From JAYRWN01 sp041917975 (GTDB lineage: Bacteria; Bacteroidota; Bacteroidia; Chitinophagales; Saprospiraceae), in assembly GCA_041917975.1 (NCBI GenBank), contig JAYRWN010000080.1, positions 1 to 44,938 of the forward strand: a stretch of DNA of 44,938 nucleotides, in the 5' to 3' direction. The notes under the pieces were generated by a model. The model saw only the letters and a list, made by a program, of their open reading frames with translations, searched no databases and had not been told where the DNA came from. Shown piece by piece: positions 16,911 to 24,768 of this stretch. The position numbers were made by a program, and so were the translations under genes. Each line of letters begins with the position of its first letter. Position 1 is the first letter of the stretch.

Positions 16911-18188
16911 ATGAATTTATCAGTCAGTCAAATAATTTGTCCGCATTGTCAGCAGCCGATCAAACTTGAAGATGTGGTTCGTCATCAAATTGAAGAATCC
17001 CTTAATACTCAATTAGCTCAGTTAGAAAACAAATTGTCTCAGAATTACAATTCCAAGCTTCTTGAACTTGAACAAAAAGAAAGGTCATTTGAAGAAAAGA
17101 AAAAAAACGAAAACCAGATATTTCAAGAGCGTTTAGCCAAAGAAAAATCTTTACTCAGGGAACAAATACAACAGATTATAGAAAAAGATTTTGCTTCAAA
17201 ACTTGACCTGCTTAACAAAGAGTTGGCCCAATCTTCTGTTGAATTGGGAAAGTTGCGGAATAAGGAAATTGAACTGGAACAGGTCAAGCGAAAGATGGAC
17301 CTCCAGCAAAAAGAACTAGAACTCTCCTTCGAAAAAAAATTTAGTGAGAAACAGAGACTCCTGGAAGAACAGGTACGGAATAGAGTTTATCAGGAGTTAG
17401 AGCTGAAAATAAAGGAAAAGGACAAGCAACTGGATGATCAAAAAAAATTGCTTACTGAGATGCAACGCAAGGTGGAGCAAGGTTCAGGTCAGCTATTCGG
17501 AGAAGTACAAGAACTCGCTATTGAAGACTGGCTAAGACAACAATTCCCTTTGGATGATATTATAGAAATCAAAAAAGGGGTACGTGGCGCTGACTGTCAG
17601 CATTTTGTACATACGACGACCAGAAAAAACTGCGGCATTATTTATTATGAAAGTAAACGCACCAAGGAGTTTCAGTATCAATGGTTGGATAAGTTTAAAC
17701 AGGATATGATAAATTGTGGGGCGGATATGGGCATTTTAGTCACCCAAAGTCTCCCTAAGGATATGGACCGAATGGGCGAGAGGTCAGGAATTTGGATTTG
17801 TAAATATGAGGATTTTAAGAGTTTGACGGTGATTTTAAGACAATCATTAATAAAAATAAGCGAAGTAACAGAACAACAGCGCAACCGGGGGGATAAAATG
17901 GAACTCCTCTATAAGTACTTGACTAGTAACGAGTTTAGACTAAAAATTGAGTCCATTGTAGAAGGGTTTACTCAAATGCAGGACGATCTACAAAAAGAAA
18001 AAAATGCTATGTTCCGCATTTGGAGTCAACGCGAGAAACAAATTCAAAAAGTGCTGGTGAATACCACTGAAATGTATGGTGATTTTAGAGGTATTGCCGG
18101 GCCCGCTATACCACAAGTTAAACAATTAGAACTTTCACGTCGAGAGGGAGAAATCTTCGATCTGAATGAAGAAAAGGATCAGGTTTGA
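16911..18188 (+). CDS. DUF2130 protein: CxxC motif, long coiled coil, nuclease-like C-terminal domain
   Basis: A 425-residue cytosolic protein of the COG4487/DUF2130 type. It opens with a single zinc-ribbon-like half site (C10-PH-C13, SQIICPHCQQPIKL). Residues about 25-190 are an almost uninterrupted Glu/Lys/Gln-rich coiled coil. The DUF2130 core (about 195-330) contains QELAIEDWLRQQFPLDD, GVRGADCQHFV and GIIYYESKRTKEFQYQWL; the D, then E-x-K order resembles the PD-(D/E)xK nuclease fold. A second helical stretch follows to the end. The function is not established; a DNA-related role is inferred. It has its own -7 box and is followed by the coiled-coil pair after about 140 bases. Confidence 0.75.
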   Translation: MNLSVSQIICPHCQQPIKLEDVVRHQIEESLNTQLAQLENKLSQNYNSKLLELEQKERSFEEKKKNENQIFQERLAKEKSLLREQIQQIIEKDFASKLDLLNKELAQSSVELGKLRNKEIELEQVKRKMDLQQKELELSFEKKFSEKQRLLEEQVRNRVYQELELKIKEKDKQLDDQKKLLTEMQRKVEQGSGQLFGEVQELAIEDWLRQQFPLDDIIEIKKGVRGADCQHFVHTTTRKNCGIIYYESKRTKEFQYQWLDKFKQDMINCGADMGILVTQSLPKDMDRMGERSGIWICKYEDFKSLTVILRQSLIKISEVTEQQRNRGDKMELLYKYLTSNEFRLKIESIVEGFTQMQDDLQKEKNAMFRIWSQREKQIQKVLVNTTEMYGDFRGIAGPAIPQVKQLELSRREGEIFDLNEEKDQV

Positions 18189-18278
18189 TCATAATGGACC
18201 ATCCTTAAATATTATTAAGTATCTATGAATACGGTTGTTTTGACGAAAAAATGTGTAAGTTAACCTGGGAATCATACC

Positions 18279-18310
18279 TTGTGAATATTTTTATTAACAG
18301 CTTTTATTTG
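18279..18310 (+). promoter_or_regulatory. Promoter of the coiled-coil/PspA-like gene pair
   Basis: TTG at 18279-18281 and TTTATTTG at 18303-18310 (one mismatch to TAnnTTTG) are 21 bases apart, a normal spacing for Bacteroidota promoters. The ATG at 18335 would have a leader of roughly 18 bases. Confidence 0.4.
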
Positions 18311-18334
18311 GATTGATTTCTGAAATTGACCAAT

Positions 18335-18883
18335 ATGAACAACGAAATAAGCGAACTTTTTAATAATACAGAACTTGATTCGCGTAGCGTGGGGTCGTTA
18401 GTTAGTGCATTGTCTTCCAACAGCCTACAGGGTTTCGATTACCTTAAATTTAAGAAAAGCCTGCTTGCATTGAAAGTAATGGGCATGAGTGAAGATATGG
18501 CCTTTAAGTCCACTTACACCACCGTTTCCAGCTTGGGTATCAACAAAGAAAAGTTGATTAGCACTGCCAAACATTACCTGGATGTATTAAGCAGGGAACG
18601 GAATCAATTTGAATCAGCATTAAAAAATCAACTTCATCAACGCGTAGATGCTAAGTATAATGAAGCCGAGGTACTTACTGAGCGAATAAAAGAATACGAG
18701 AACAAAATCGAAGAGTTGAAAGAGCAAATAGAAGTTATGCGCAAACAGGTCAGTGATGCTAATGCTCAAATTGAATCGTCTAAAGAAAAAATTGAACAGA
18801 CTAAAACTAAATTTGAGAGTACCTTTGAATATTTTACCCAGGTTATAGAAAAGGATATCCAACTTATCAATCAATATTTATAA
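18335..18883 (+). CDS. Coiled-coil protein of unknown function, partner of the membrane-anchored protein
   Basis: A soluble, 182-residue protein with no signal peptide. Residues 1-85 look like a compact helical domain (GSLVSALSSNSLQGFDYLKFKKSLLALKVMGMSEDMAFKSTY). Residues about 90-165 form a strong coiled coil (KEYENKIEELKEQIEVM and following). The end is hydrophobic-acidic (EYFTQVIEKDIQLINQYL). The open frame extends to a TTG at 18326, but the ATG at 18335 is preferred. It is followed 11 bases later by the membrane-anchored gene, and both sit behind one promoter, so a complex is likely. I do not recognise the family. Confidence 0.7.
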   Translation: MNNEISELFNNTELDSRSVGSLVSALSSNSLQGFDYLKFKKSLLALKVMGMSEDMAFKSTYTTVSSLGINKEKLISTAKHYLDVLSRERNQFESALKNQLHQRVDAKYNEAEVLTERIKEYENKIEELKEQIEVMRKQVSDANAQIESSKEKIEQTKTKFESTFEYFTQVIEKDIQLINQYL

Positions 18884-18894
18884 ACCATCTGAAT

Positions 18895-19914
18895 ATGGCA
18901 ACCAGTGCTTCATTTAACGCTCCTGACATGAAACCCAAATCATTTTGGCAAAAGCCGGAAGGGGTTACAGGACTATTATTTCTAGTCGGTTTTCTTGGCA
19001 TAATAGGCTACGTTGTAGCTACCAACATAGCTGCCATTTTAGCTTTTACACAAAGTGTGCTTGGATTGGCAATCACTTTATTGGTGCTAGGTGCCATCAT
19101 TTATATGGTCCTCGACCCGAAAATGCGCACCCTGGTAGGGTACATGTATAAGAGTATTATGCGCTGGGTAACCGGGTGGTTTATTACAATTGATCCAATA
19201 GGTATATTGAAGAACTACGTTGATGATCTACAGGATAATCTTTCAAAAATGGGCACCCAGTTGGGTTCTCTCAAAGGACAAATGCGCAAATTACTGACTA
19301 TCATGGAAGATAATTCAAAAGAAATAGAACACTCCATGATGATTGCTAAAAAAGCAAAAGAAATGGGCGATGAAAAAAATATGCTTTTATCCTCCCGCAA
19401 GGCAGCCAGATTACAAGAGTCGAACGAAAAATATAAGACACTCTACAATAAAATGGATATACTTTATCGGGTTTTGACCAAAATGTATCAAAATTCAGAA
19501 GTACTTCTCGAAGACACCATTGACCAAGTGAAGGTTAAAGAGCAAGAGCGAAAAGCGATACGGGCTTCACACTCTGCCATGAAATCAGCCATGGCTATCT
19601 TGTCTGGTGATAAGGATAAAAGAGCCATGTTTGATCAAGCATTGGAAACCATCGCCGATGATGTAGCCACCAAAGTGGGTGAAATGGAGCGCTTTATGGA
19701 AATGTCTTCGAAATTTATGGATTCGATAGACCTGCAAAACGGCGTCTTCGAAGAGGAAGGATTAAAGATGCTGGAACAGTATGAACAACAATCCTCTTTG
19801 TTATTGATGGATGGAAAAAGTAAGTCAAATGAGACCTTGGATTTGGATGAACTTAAAGCAAGAGGGGTAAGTAAAAAAAACAAAGGTGATAATTACGAAA
19901 AACTATTCGAATAG
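18895..19914 (+). CDS. Membrane-anchored coiled-coil protein, PspA/IM30-like in character
   Basis: 339 residues. Two membrane helices (about 24-46 and 50-73) form an N-terminal hairpin. A short amphipathic linker (84-105) leads into a long helical domain (106-310). Within it the pattern AKKAKEMGDEKNMLLSSRKA (151-170), then spaced leucines and SHSAMKSAMAILSG (225-238), recalls the long helices of PspA/IM30, where A-x-x-A-x-x-x-G-x-E is followed by a Lys/Arg-Ala helix. Unlike true PspA it is tethered to the membrane. A membrane-maintenance role with its coiled-coil partner is an inference. Its stop lies 4 bases from the convergent nucleotidyltransferase stop. The similarity is by eye only. Confidence 0.6.
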   Translation: MATSASFNAPDMKPKSFWQKPEGVTGLLFLVGFLGIIGYVVATNIAAILAFTQSVLGLAITLLVLGAIIYMVLDPKMRTLVGYMYKSIMRWVTGWFITIDPIGILKNYVDDLQDNLSKMGTQLGSLKGQMRKLLTIMEDNSKEIEHSMMIAKKAKEMGDEKNMLLSSRKAARLQESNEKYKTLYNKMDILYRVLTKMYQNSEVLLEDTIDQVKVKEQERKAIRASHSAMKSAMAILSGDKDKRAMFDQALETIADDVATKVGEMERFMEMSSKFMDSIDLQNGVFEEEGLKMLEQYEQQSSLLLMDGKSKSNETLDLDELKARGVSKKNKGDNYEKLFE

Positions 19915-19918
19915 AGGA

Positions 19919-21337
19919 TCACACCACTCGGCTTAGTCCAAGCTTGATACCAGTTTCTAACATAAGTTGATAGGCTTGATCATAGTCGTTATGTATAGTT
20001 CCGTCCAATATAGCTTCCCGGATAATTGATTTGATAATACCAACTTCCCGTGAAGGCCCCATTCCAAAGGTTGTCATGATTTCGTCCCCATCAATTGGTG
20101 GCTGAAAAATACGCAACCGATCTTCCTCTTCTACTTCCTGTAACCTTTGTCGCAACTTTTTACTGTTGTCCAAATACGTCTTTACTTTAAGATCGTTTTT
20201 TGAGGTAATATCAGCTTCACATAAAGTCATTAAAGATTCCATATCTTCTCCAGCTTCAAACAACAATCGTCGCACGGCCGAATCAGTTATTTCTTCTTTG
20301 GTTAATGCTATAGGACGTAAATGAAGACGGACTAATTTTTGGACAAATTTCATTTTGTGATCTAGTGGCAAACGCAGACGGCGAAAAATACGTGGCAGCA
20401 TTATCGCCCCTAAAGCATCGTGACCATGAAAAGTCCAACCATGCTCAGGGTGGAATCTTTTTGTTGCTGGTTTAGCAATATCATGGAATAAAGCAGCCCA
20501 ACGCAACCAGATATCGTCGCTCACTTTTGCTACATTATCAACCACTTGCAAGGTGTGATAAAAATTATCTTTATGCCCAACGCCTTCTAACATTTCAACG
20601 CCTTGCAGGGCAGTCAACTCTGGTAAAACGATGTGTAATAATCCGGACTCAAACAATAATTTAAACCCAATGGATGGTTTAGGACAAGTAAGAATTTTAG
20701 TCAATTCGGTGGTTATTCGTTCTTTTGAAACAATATTGATCCGATTGCGGAATAAGGGAATAGCTTTATAAGTGTTATCTTCAATCTGAAAATCCAATTG
20801 TGTTGAAAAGCGAATAGCTCTCATCATACGCAATGGGTCGTCAGAAAATGTCTTTCCAGGCTCAAGAGGCGTTTTGAGGATTTTTTCTTCCAGATGAGCA
20901 AGTCCACCAAAAGGATCAATAATTTGACCAAAATCTTCTTCATTTAAACTAACAGCTAAGGCATTGATCGTAAAATCCCGACGAAGCTGGTCATCCTCCA
21001 AAGACCCTTCTTCCACAATTGGTTTACGGCTATCCGCGCGGTATGATTCCTTACGAGCACCCACAAATTCTATTTCCAAATCCTGATGTTTAAGCATGGC
21101 CGTGCCAAAACGTTTGTATACCACTAATCTGGGAATTGGTTTCAATTTTTCAGCGAGTTTTTCGGCAAAAGCAATACCGGACCCTAAACAGACAATATCT
21201 ATATCATTGGACTCTATACCCAATAATCTGTCGCGAACATACCCGCCTACAACAAATACAGGGTAACCGAGTTCCGTGCCGGTAAGCTGGATCAACTCAA
21301 AAATCTTTCGTTCATATGGTTTGATCGCAAATACCAT
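19919..21337 (-). CDS. tRNA nucleotidyltransferase/poly(A) polymerase family protein with HD domain
   Basis: 472 residues. The class II nucleotidyltransferase head has GGYVRDRLLG (31-40), the metal-binding D45 and D47 of NDIDIV, and RRDFTINALA (119-128). A linker region precedes an HD domain with HD at 285-286 (LFHDIAKP). This layout fits the CCA-adding enzymes or CCA/HD proteins common in Bacteroidota, which repair the tRNA 3' end. This fits the tRNA-Thr here, which lacks an encoded CCA. It starts 9 bases after the dusB stop and is probably cotranscribed with it. Strict CCA versus A-adding activity cannot be settled by sequence alone. Confidence 0.88.
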   Translation of the reverse strand: MVFAIKPYERKIFELIQLTGTELGYPVFVVGGYVRDRLLGIESNDIDIVCLGSGIAFAEKLAEKLKPIPRLVVYKRFGTAMLKHQDLEIEFVGARKESYRADSRKPIVEEGSLEDDQLRRDFTINALAVSLNEEDFGQIIDPFGGLAHLEEKILKTPLEPGKTFSDDPLRMMRAIRFSTQLDFQIEDNTYKAIPLFRNRINIVSKERITTELTKILTCPKPSIGFKLLFESGLLHIVLPELTALQGVEMLEGVGHKDNFYHTLQVVDNVAKVSDDIWLRWAALFHDIAKPATKRFHPEHGWTFHGHDALGAIMLPRIFRRLRLPLDHKMKFVQKLVRLHLRPIALTKEEITDSAVRRLLFEAGEDMESLMTLCEADITSKNDLKVKTYLDNSKKLRQRLQEVEEEDRLRIFQPPIDGDEIMTTFGMGPSREVGIIKSIIREAILDGTIHNDYDQAYQLMLETGIKLGLSRVV

Positions 21338-21346
21338 TATTGAAAA

Positions 21347-22336
21347 TTAAACCAGACAACCCAAATAATGCTCTTTGATTTCATCAAGTATGTCGATGAT
21401 GACTTGAGGATCAGATTCGGTGACCAGTCGTGAACGGTAAGTCTTGATGTTCTCCAGGCCTTTAAAATAGTTAGTATAATGTCGACGCATTTCCAAAACA
21501 CCCAAAGTTATACCCTTCCACTCCATGGACTTGATCAAATGGGTTTTTGCCGCCATTACCTTTTCAGCCACACCAGGCTCTTCAAGGGTCTCACCAGTGG
21601 CAAAATGGTGTTTGATTTGATTAAAAATCCAGGGGTTGCCAATGGCCGCTCTTCCGATCATTATTCCATCCACTTGATATCTTTCACGGTAAAGCAATGC
21701 CTTCTGGGGTGTGTCAACATCACCATTACCAAAAATGGGGATAGTTATCCGCGGATTTGCTTTGACTTTTTTTATCCAAGTCCAGTCCGCATCACCTTTA
21801 TACATCTGCGCCCTGGTCCGGGCATGAATTGATAGCGCCTGTACACCCACATCCTGTAGCCTTTCTGCTACTTCCACTATACGGATGCTATTTTCATCCC
21901 AACCTAACCGCGTTTTAACGGTTACAGGTAAATGAGTTCTTTTTACCACTGCAGCGGTCAAGCTGACCATTTTATCGACATCTCTTAATATTCCAGCCCC
22001 GGCATTTTTGCAAACCACTTTTTTTACCGGGCAACCATAGTTAATATCCAGCAAGTTTGGTTGTGCGGCAGTAACAATATCTGTGGCTTGAATCATGGAA
22101 TCGTATTCAGCACCAAAAATCTGGATTCCAATTGGCCTTTCTTCTGCAAAGATTTCCAGTTTTTGAACTGATTTTTCAGCATCCCGAATTAACCCTTCAA
22201 CACTGATAAACTCTGTAAACATCAGGTCTGCCCCACCCTGCTTACATAAAAACCGAAAAGGGGGATCGCTGACATCTTCCATAGGGGCTAAAAGAAGAGG
22301 AAAATGACCTAATTCAATATCCCGAATGCGCACCAT
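21347..22336 (-). CDS. dusB: tRNA-dihydrouridine synthase, DusB type
   Basis: About 329 residues. It reduces uridines in the tRNA D-loop with FMN. The FMN-binding start IELGHFPLLLAPMEDVSDPPFR is typical of DusB. The catalytic cysteine lies in NYGCPVKKV, and HARTRAQMYKGDADW and FGNGDVDTPQKA complete the barrel. The frame opens five codons earlier at 22351 (YFCP), but that stretch contains the -7 box TATTTTTG, and homologues begin at MVRIRDIELG, so 22336 is chosen. It leads the dusB-nucleotidyltransferase unit. Confidence 0.93.
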   Translation of the reverse strand: MVRIRDIELGHFPLLLAPMEDVSDPPFRFLCKQGGADLMFTEFISVEGLIRDAEKSVQKLEIFAEERPIGIQIFGAEYDSMIQATDIVTAAQPNLLDINYGCPVKKVVCKNAGAGILRDVDKMVSLTAAVVKRTHLPVTVKTRLGWDENSIRIVEVAERLQDVGVQALSIHARTRAQMYKGDADWTWIKKVKANPRITIPIFGNGDVDTPQKALLYRERYQVDGIMIGRAAIGNPWIFNQIKHHFATGETLEEPGVAEKVMAAKTHLIKSMEWKGITLGVLEMRRHYTNYFKGLENIKTYRSRLVTESDPQVIIDILDEIKEHYLGCLV

Positions 22337-22340
22337 CGGG

Positions 22341-22348
22341 CAAAAATA
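22341..22348 (-). promoter_or_regulatory. -7 promoter box overlapping the dusB 5' end
   Basis: On the reverse strand TATTTTTG exactly matches TAnnTTTG. Transcription would start about 7 bases on, almost at the chosen dusB ATG, implying a leaderless or nearly leaderless message. No TTG is seen at the -33 position. Confidence 0.35.
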
Positions 22349-22547
22349 CATAAATAAGCCGCTTGATGTACTTTCATGAAATTAAAAGACCATTGTATCC
22401 TATTATTATACCTTACAAGTGAAAATAGGCGTTAAGATGTTATCAATTAACTTGAATTAATAAGTCTTCTCCGTTAGGAGATCTTCGCCTTTACTGGCTT
22501 TTTATTAGGTGTATTTATTTTATGGTTACCAAACCATTTTTTGAAGG

Positions 22548-23507
22548 TTAAAAGGGCAGGTGAGATAAATCGACATTTCCTCCGGATAAAATAAGACCTA
22601 TCCGTTTACCTAAAAAAACAGGATATTGTTTTAATAAAACCGCCACTGGCACGGCAGATGAAGGTTCAATCACCAGTTTAGTATATTGCCACGTCAGTTT
22701 CATCGCTGCGATGATCTCTTCTTCAGAAACGGTGAAAATATCATGAACATGACGATGAATTAGTTCAAAAGTGTATTCACCTAAGTTGGTTTTAAGTCCG
22801 TCAGCCACTGTGTTGGAGGTGGAATTTTTTTCAATTTTGCCAGAATGTAAAGAACGAGATGCGTCATCTACTTGGCGGGGTTCAGCCCCAAACACTTTTA
22901 TATGGGGAAAAGCATAATAAGCCCACAGGGCCGTACCTGATAATAATCCTCCACCACCTACAGGTGTAATTAATATATCTACCTCAGTATCTTCCAAAAT
23001 TTCTTTAGCCGCTGTAGCTTGACCGGCGATGACATTATAATCATTATATGGATGAATAAATGTAGCTCCGGTTTCTTTAATAACTTGCTGTAAAATTTCC
23101 TCCCTGGCTTCAACGGTGGGTTTGCAAAAGGTGACTTTGGCTCCTTCGCGTATCGTCCCTTCATATTTTACCCTGGGTGCATTCTCTGGCATGACAATAA
23201 AAGCAGGTAAACGATGAAGCTTTGCTGCTAGGGCTATAGCTTGAGCATGATTTCCTGACGAATGCGTGCATACACCGGCTTTGCGTTCCTCTGCATTCAA
23301 CGCAGAAACAGCTGCAGAAGCACCACGCATTTTGAATGCGCCTATTTTCTGCATGTTTTCAGCTTTAAGATACACCTTGGCCCCGCAAAGTTCATCCAAT
23401 ATTTCATTATGAAATAAGGGAGTTCTCCTAATCATGGGCTGAATTGCCTGATGGACATTGACAATCTGCTCAGCAGTTGGAATTGATTCTAATTTTGGCA
23501 AATTCAT
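22548..23507 (-). CDS. Threonine/serine dehydratase-like PLP enzyme (no ACT domain)
   Basis: A 319-residue fold-type II PLP enzyme. It shows K59 in GAFKMRGA, the substrate loop SSGNHAQA (83-90) and the phosphate-binding glycine loop PVGGGGLLSGT. It stops where biosynthetic IlvA would continue into ACT domains, so it is the short catabolic TdcB or serine racemase/dehydratase type, making 2-oxobutyrate or pyruvate. It could feed isoleucine synthesis, but without isoleucine feedback through an ACT domain. It follows a class V aminotransferase gene by 17 bases and is probably in the same operon. Serine racemase activity cannot be excluded. Confidence 0.85.
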   Translation of the reverse strand: MNLPKLESIPTAEQIVNVHQAIQPMIRRTPLFHNEILDELCGAKVYLKAENMQKIGAFKMRGASAAVSALNAEERKAGVCTHSSGNHAQAIALAAKLHRLPAFIVMPENAPRVKYEGTIREGAKVTFCKPTVEAREEILQQVIKETGATFIHPYNDYNVIAGQATAAKEILEDTEVDILITPVGGGGLLSGTALWAYYAFPHIKVFGAEPRQVDDASRSLHSGKIEKNSTSNTVADGLKTNLGEYTFELIHRHVHDIFTVSEEEIIAAMKLTWQYTKLVIEPSSAVPVAVLLKQYPVFLGKRIGLILSGGNVDLSHLPF

Positions 23508-23524
23508 AATTCAAAATGATGAGT

Positions 23525-24688
23525 TTATTTAAAAGCGCCTTGGTCTCTCGCCCCAGCCAAGCTCAAGACGAGCTGCTCCAGGTGTGCTTCATGGTTGTAT
23601 ACATGAGGAGCAATTCTTAGATAAGACCCTCTGACAGAAACATAAATGTAGTTAGCACGTAAAAAATTATTAAGCGCACCAGGGCTCCATTGCAAACGAG
23701 ATAAATTTATCGGAAACAAATGACCTGGGAAGTATCTAAAATCAGTCATACCCTCAAAACCATTTTCTATAAGAAGTTTTTCTAATTTATCGCGTAAATT
23801 CCGGCAATAATTTTGAATGGATTCTGGGGACCATTTAAGAATTTGATCTAAAGCAGCAGATAACATTGGCATTTGAAAAAATTGAGCTGATTCACCAACA
23901 TTGTAACGAAAGGCCCCCGGTCGGTATTCGGCAGAATAGTCAGTCAAATGGGAAAAATCCTCGCTTCGCATGCGATTAATCCAGTTTTCTTCAATAGGTA
24001 CGCCTTGGTCAAACAAAGGGCCATAATATGCCAAACCTAGTCCGTATGGACCAAATAGCCATTTGTAACCTGCACAAATTAAGGCATCAACCGGGCATTC
24101 TTTTAAACTAAATGGCAGAGCACCAATGGATTGAGTACCGTCAAGGATAAACGGTATTCCCAACTCAGAAGTTTTCTTCCGGATAGAAGGTAAATCAAAT
24201 GCATAACCATTAGTCCAATGAACTGTGCTCATGGAAACTACTAAGGTTTTTTCATGGATGGCCTTCAAGATATTCTCGGTCCAACTTCCGTTATTCGTTG
24301 AACATTGGATAAAACGAATCTTATAGGATTTTTTTTTAGCTAAGCGCTGCCACACATAGACATTGCTCGGAAATTCCTCGTCGAGTAACAAAATTTCTCC
24401 CTGGTCTTTATGTGGAATATTATTGGCCGCATTAGCCAAGCCATATGAAACGGAAGGTATAATAGCTATTCTCTCAGGGTATGGAGAATCAATCAGCCGG
24501 CTGAACTGATTTTTAATTATTTCACCTCCTGAGAAAAAATCATCCGGGTTTAAAGTATAGGGCAGATTCTTTTTATGGATGGCAGATACACCTGCATCGG
24601 CAACGTTTTTTAAATTGGGGCTCAGGTACGCAGTATTTAAGTAACAAATGTGTTCCGGAATATTAAACAAGTCGGCCTGGCAATACAT
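23525..24688 (-). CDS. Class V aminotransferase (cysteine desulfurase/isopenicillin N epimerase-like)
   Basis: 387 residues, fold type I. The PLP lysine is K209 (AGYKWLFGPYGLG), with D183 and Q186 of LDGTQSIGA stacking on the cofactor. The N-terminus CYLNTAYLSPN is typical of class V enzymes. There is no conserved cysteine loop of NifS/SufS desulfurases, and no Fe-S genes lie nearby, so another reaction on an amino acid is more likely, such as epimerisation, lyase or transamination. It leads a two-gene unit with the threonine dehydratase-like gene and diverges from the amidase gene. Confidence 0.8.
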   Translation of the reverse strand: MYCQADLFNIPEHICYLNTAYLSPNLKNVADAGVSAIHKKNLPYTLNPDDFFSGGEIIKNQFSRLIDSPYPERIAIIPSVSYGLANAANNIPHKDQGEILLLDEEFPSNVYVWQRLAKKKSYKIRFIQCSTNNGSWTENILKAIHEKTLVVSMSTVHWTNGYAFDLPSIRKKTSELGIPFILDGTQSIGALPFSLKECPVDALICAGYKWLFGPYGLGLAYYGPLFDQGVPIEENWINRMRSEDFSHLTDYSAEYRPGAFRYNVGESAQFFQMPMLSAALDQILKWSPESIQNYCRNLRDKLEKLLIENGFEGMTDFRYFPGHLFPINLSRLQWSPGALNNFLRANYIYVSVRGSYLRIAPHVYNHEAHLEQLVLSLAGARDQGAFK

Positions 24689-24768
24689 AAAAAAACTAAA
24701 AAATAGAAATTAAGAGAATTGATGATATTGGTAAATTTAACCTAACTATTCAAAATCATGTCTCGCAT

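Noticed and set aside
22468..22481. TCTCC-GTTA-GGAGA hairpin in the gap between dusB and the dehydratase gene
   Set aside because: The stem is only 5 bp and is not followed by a T-run on either strand; probably chance.
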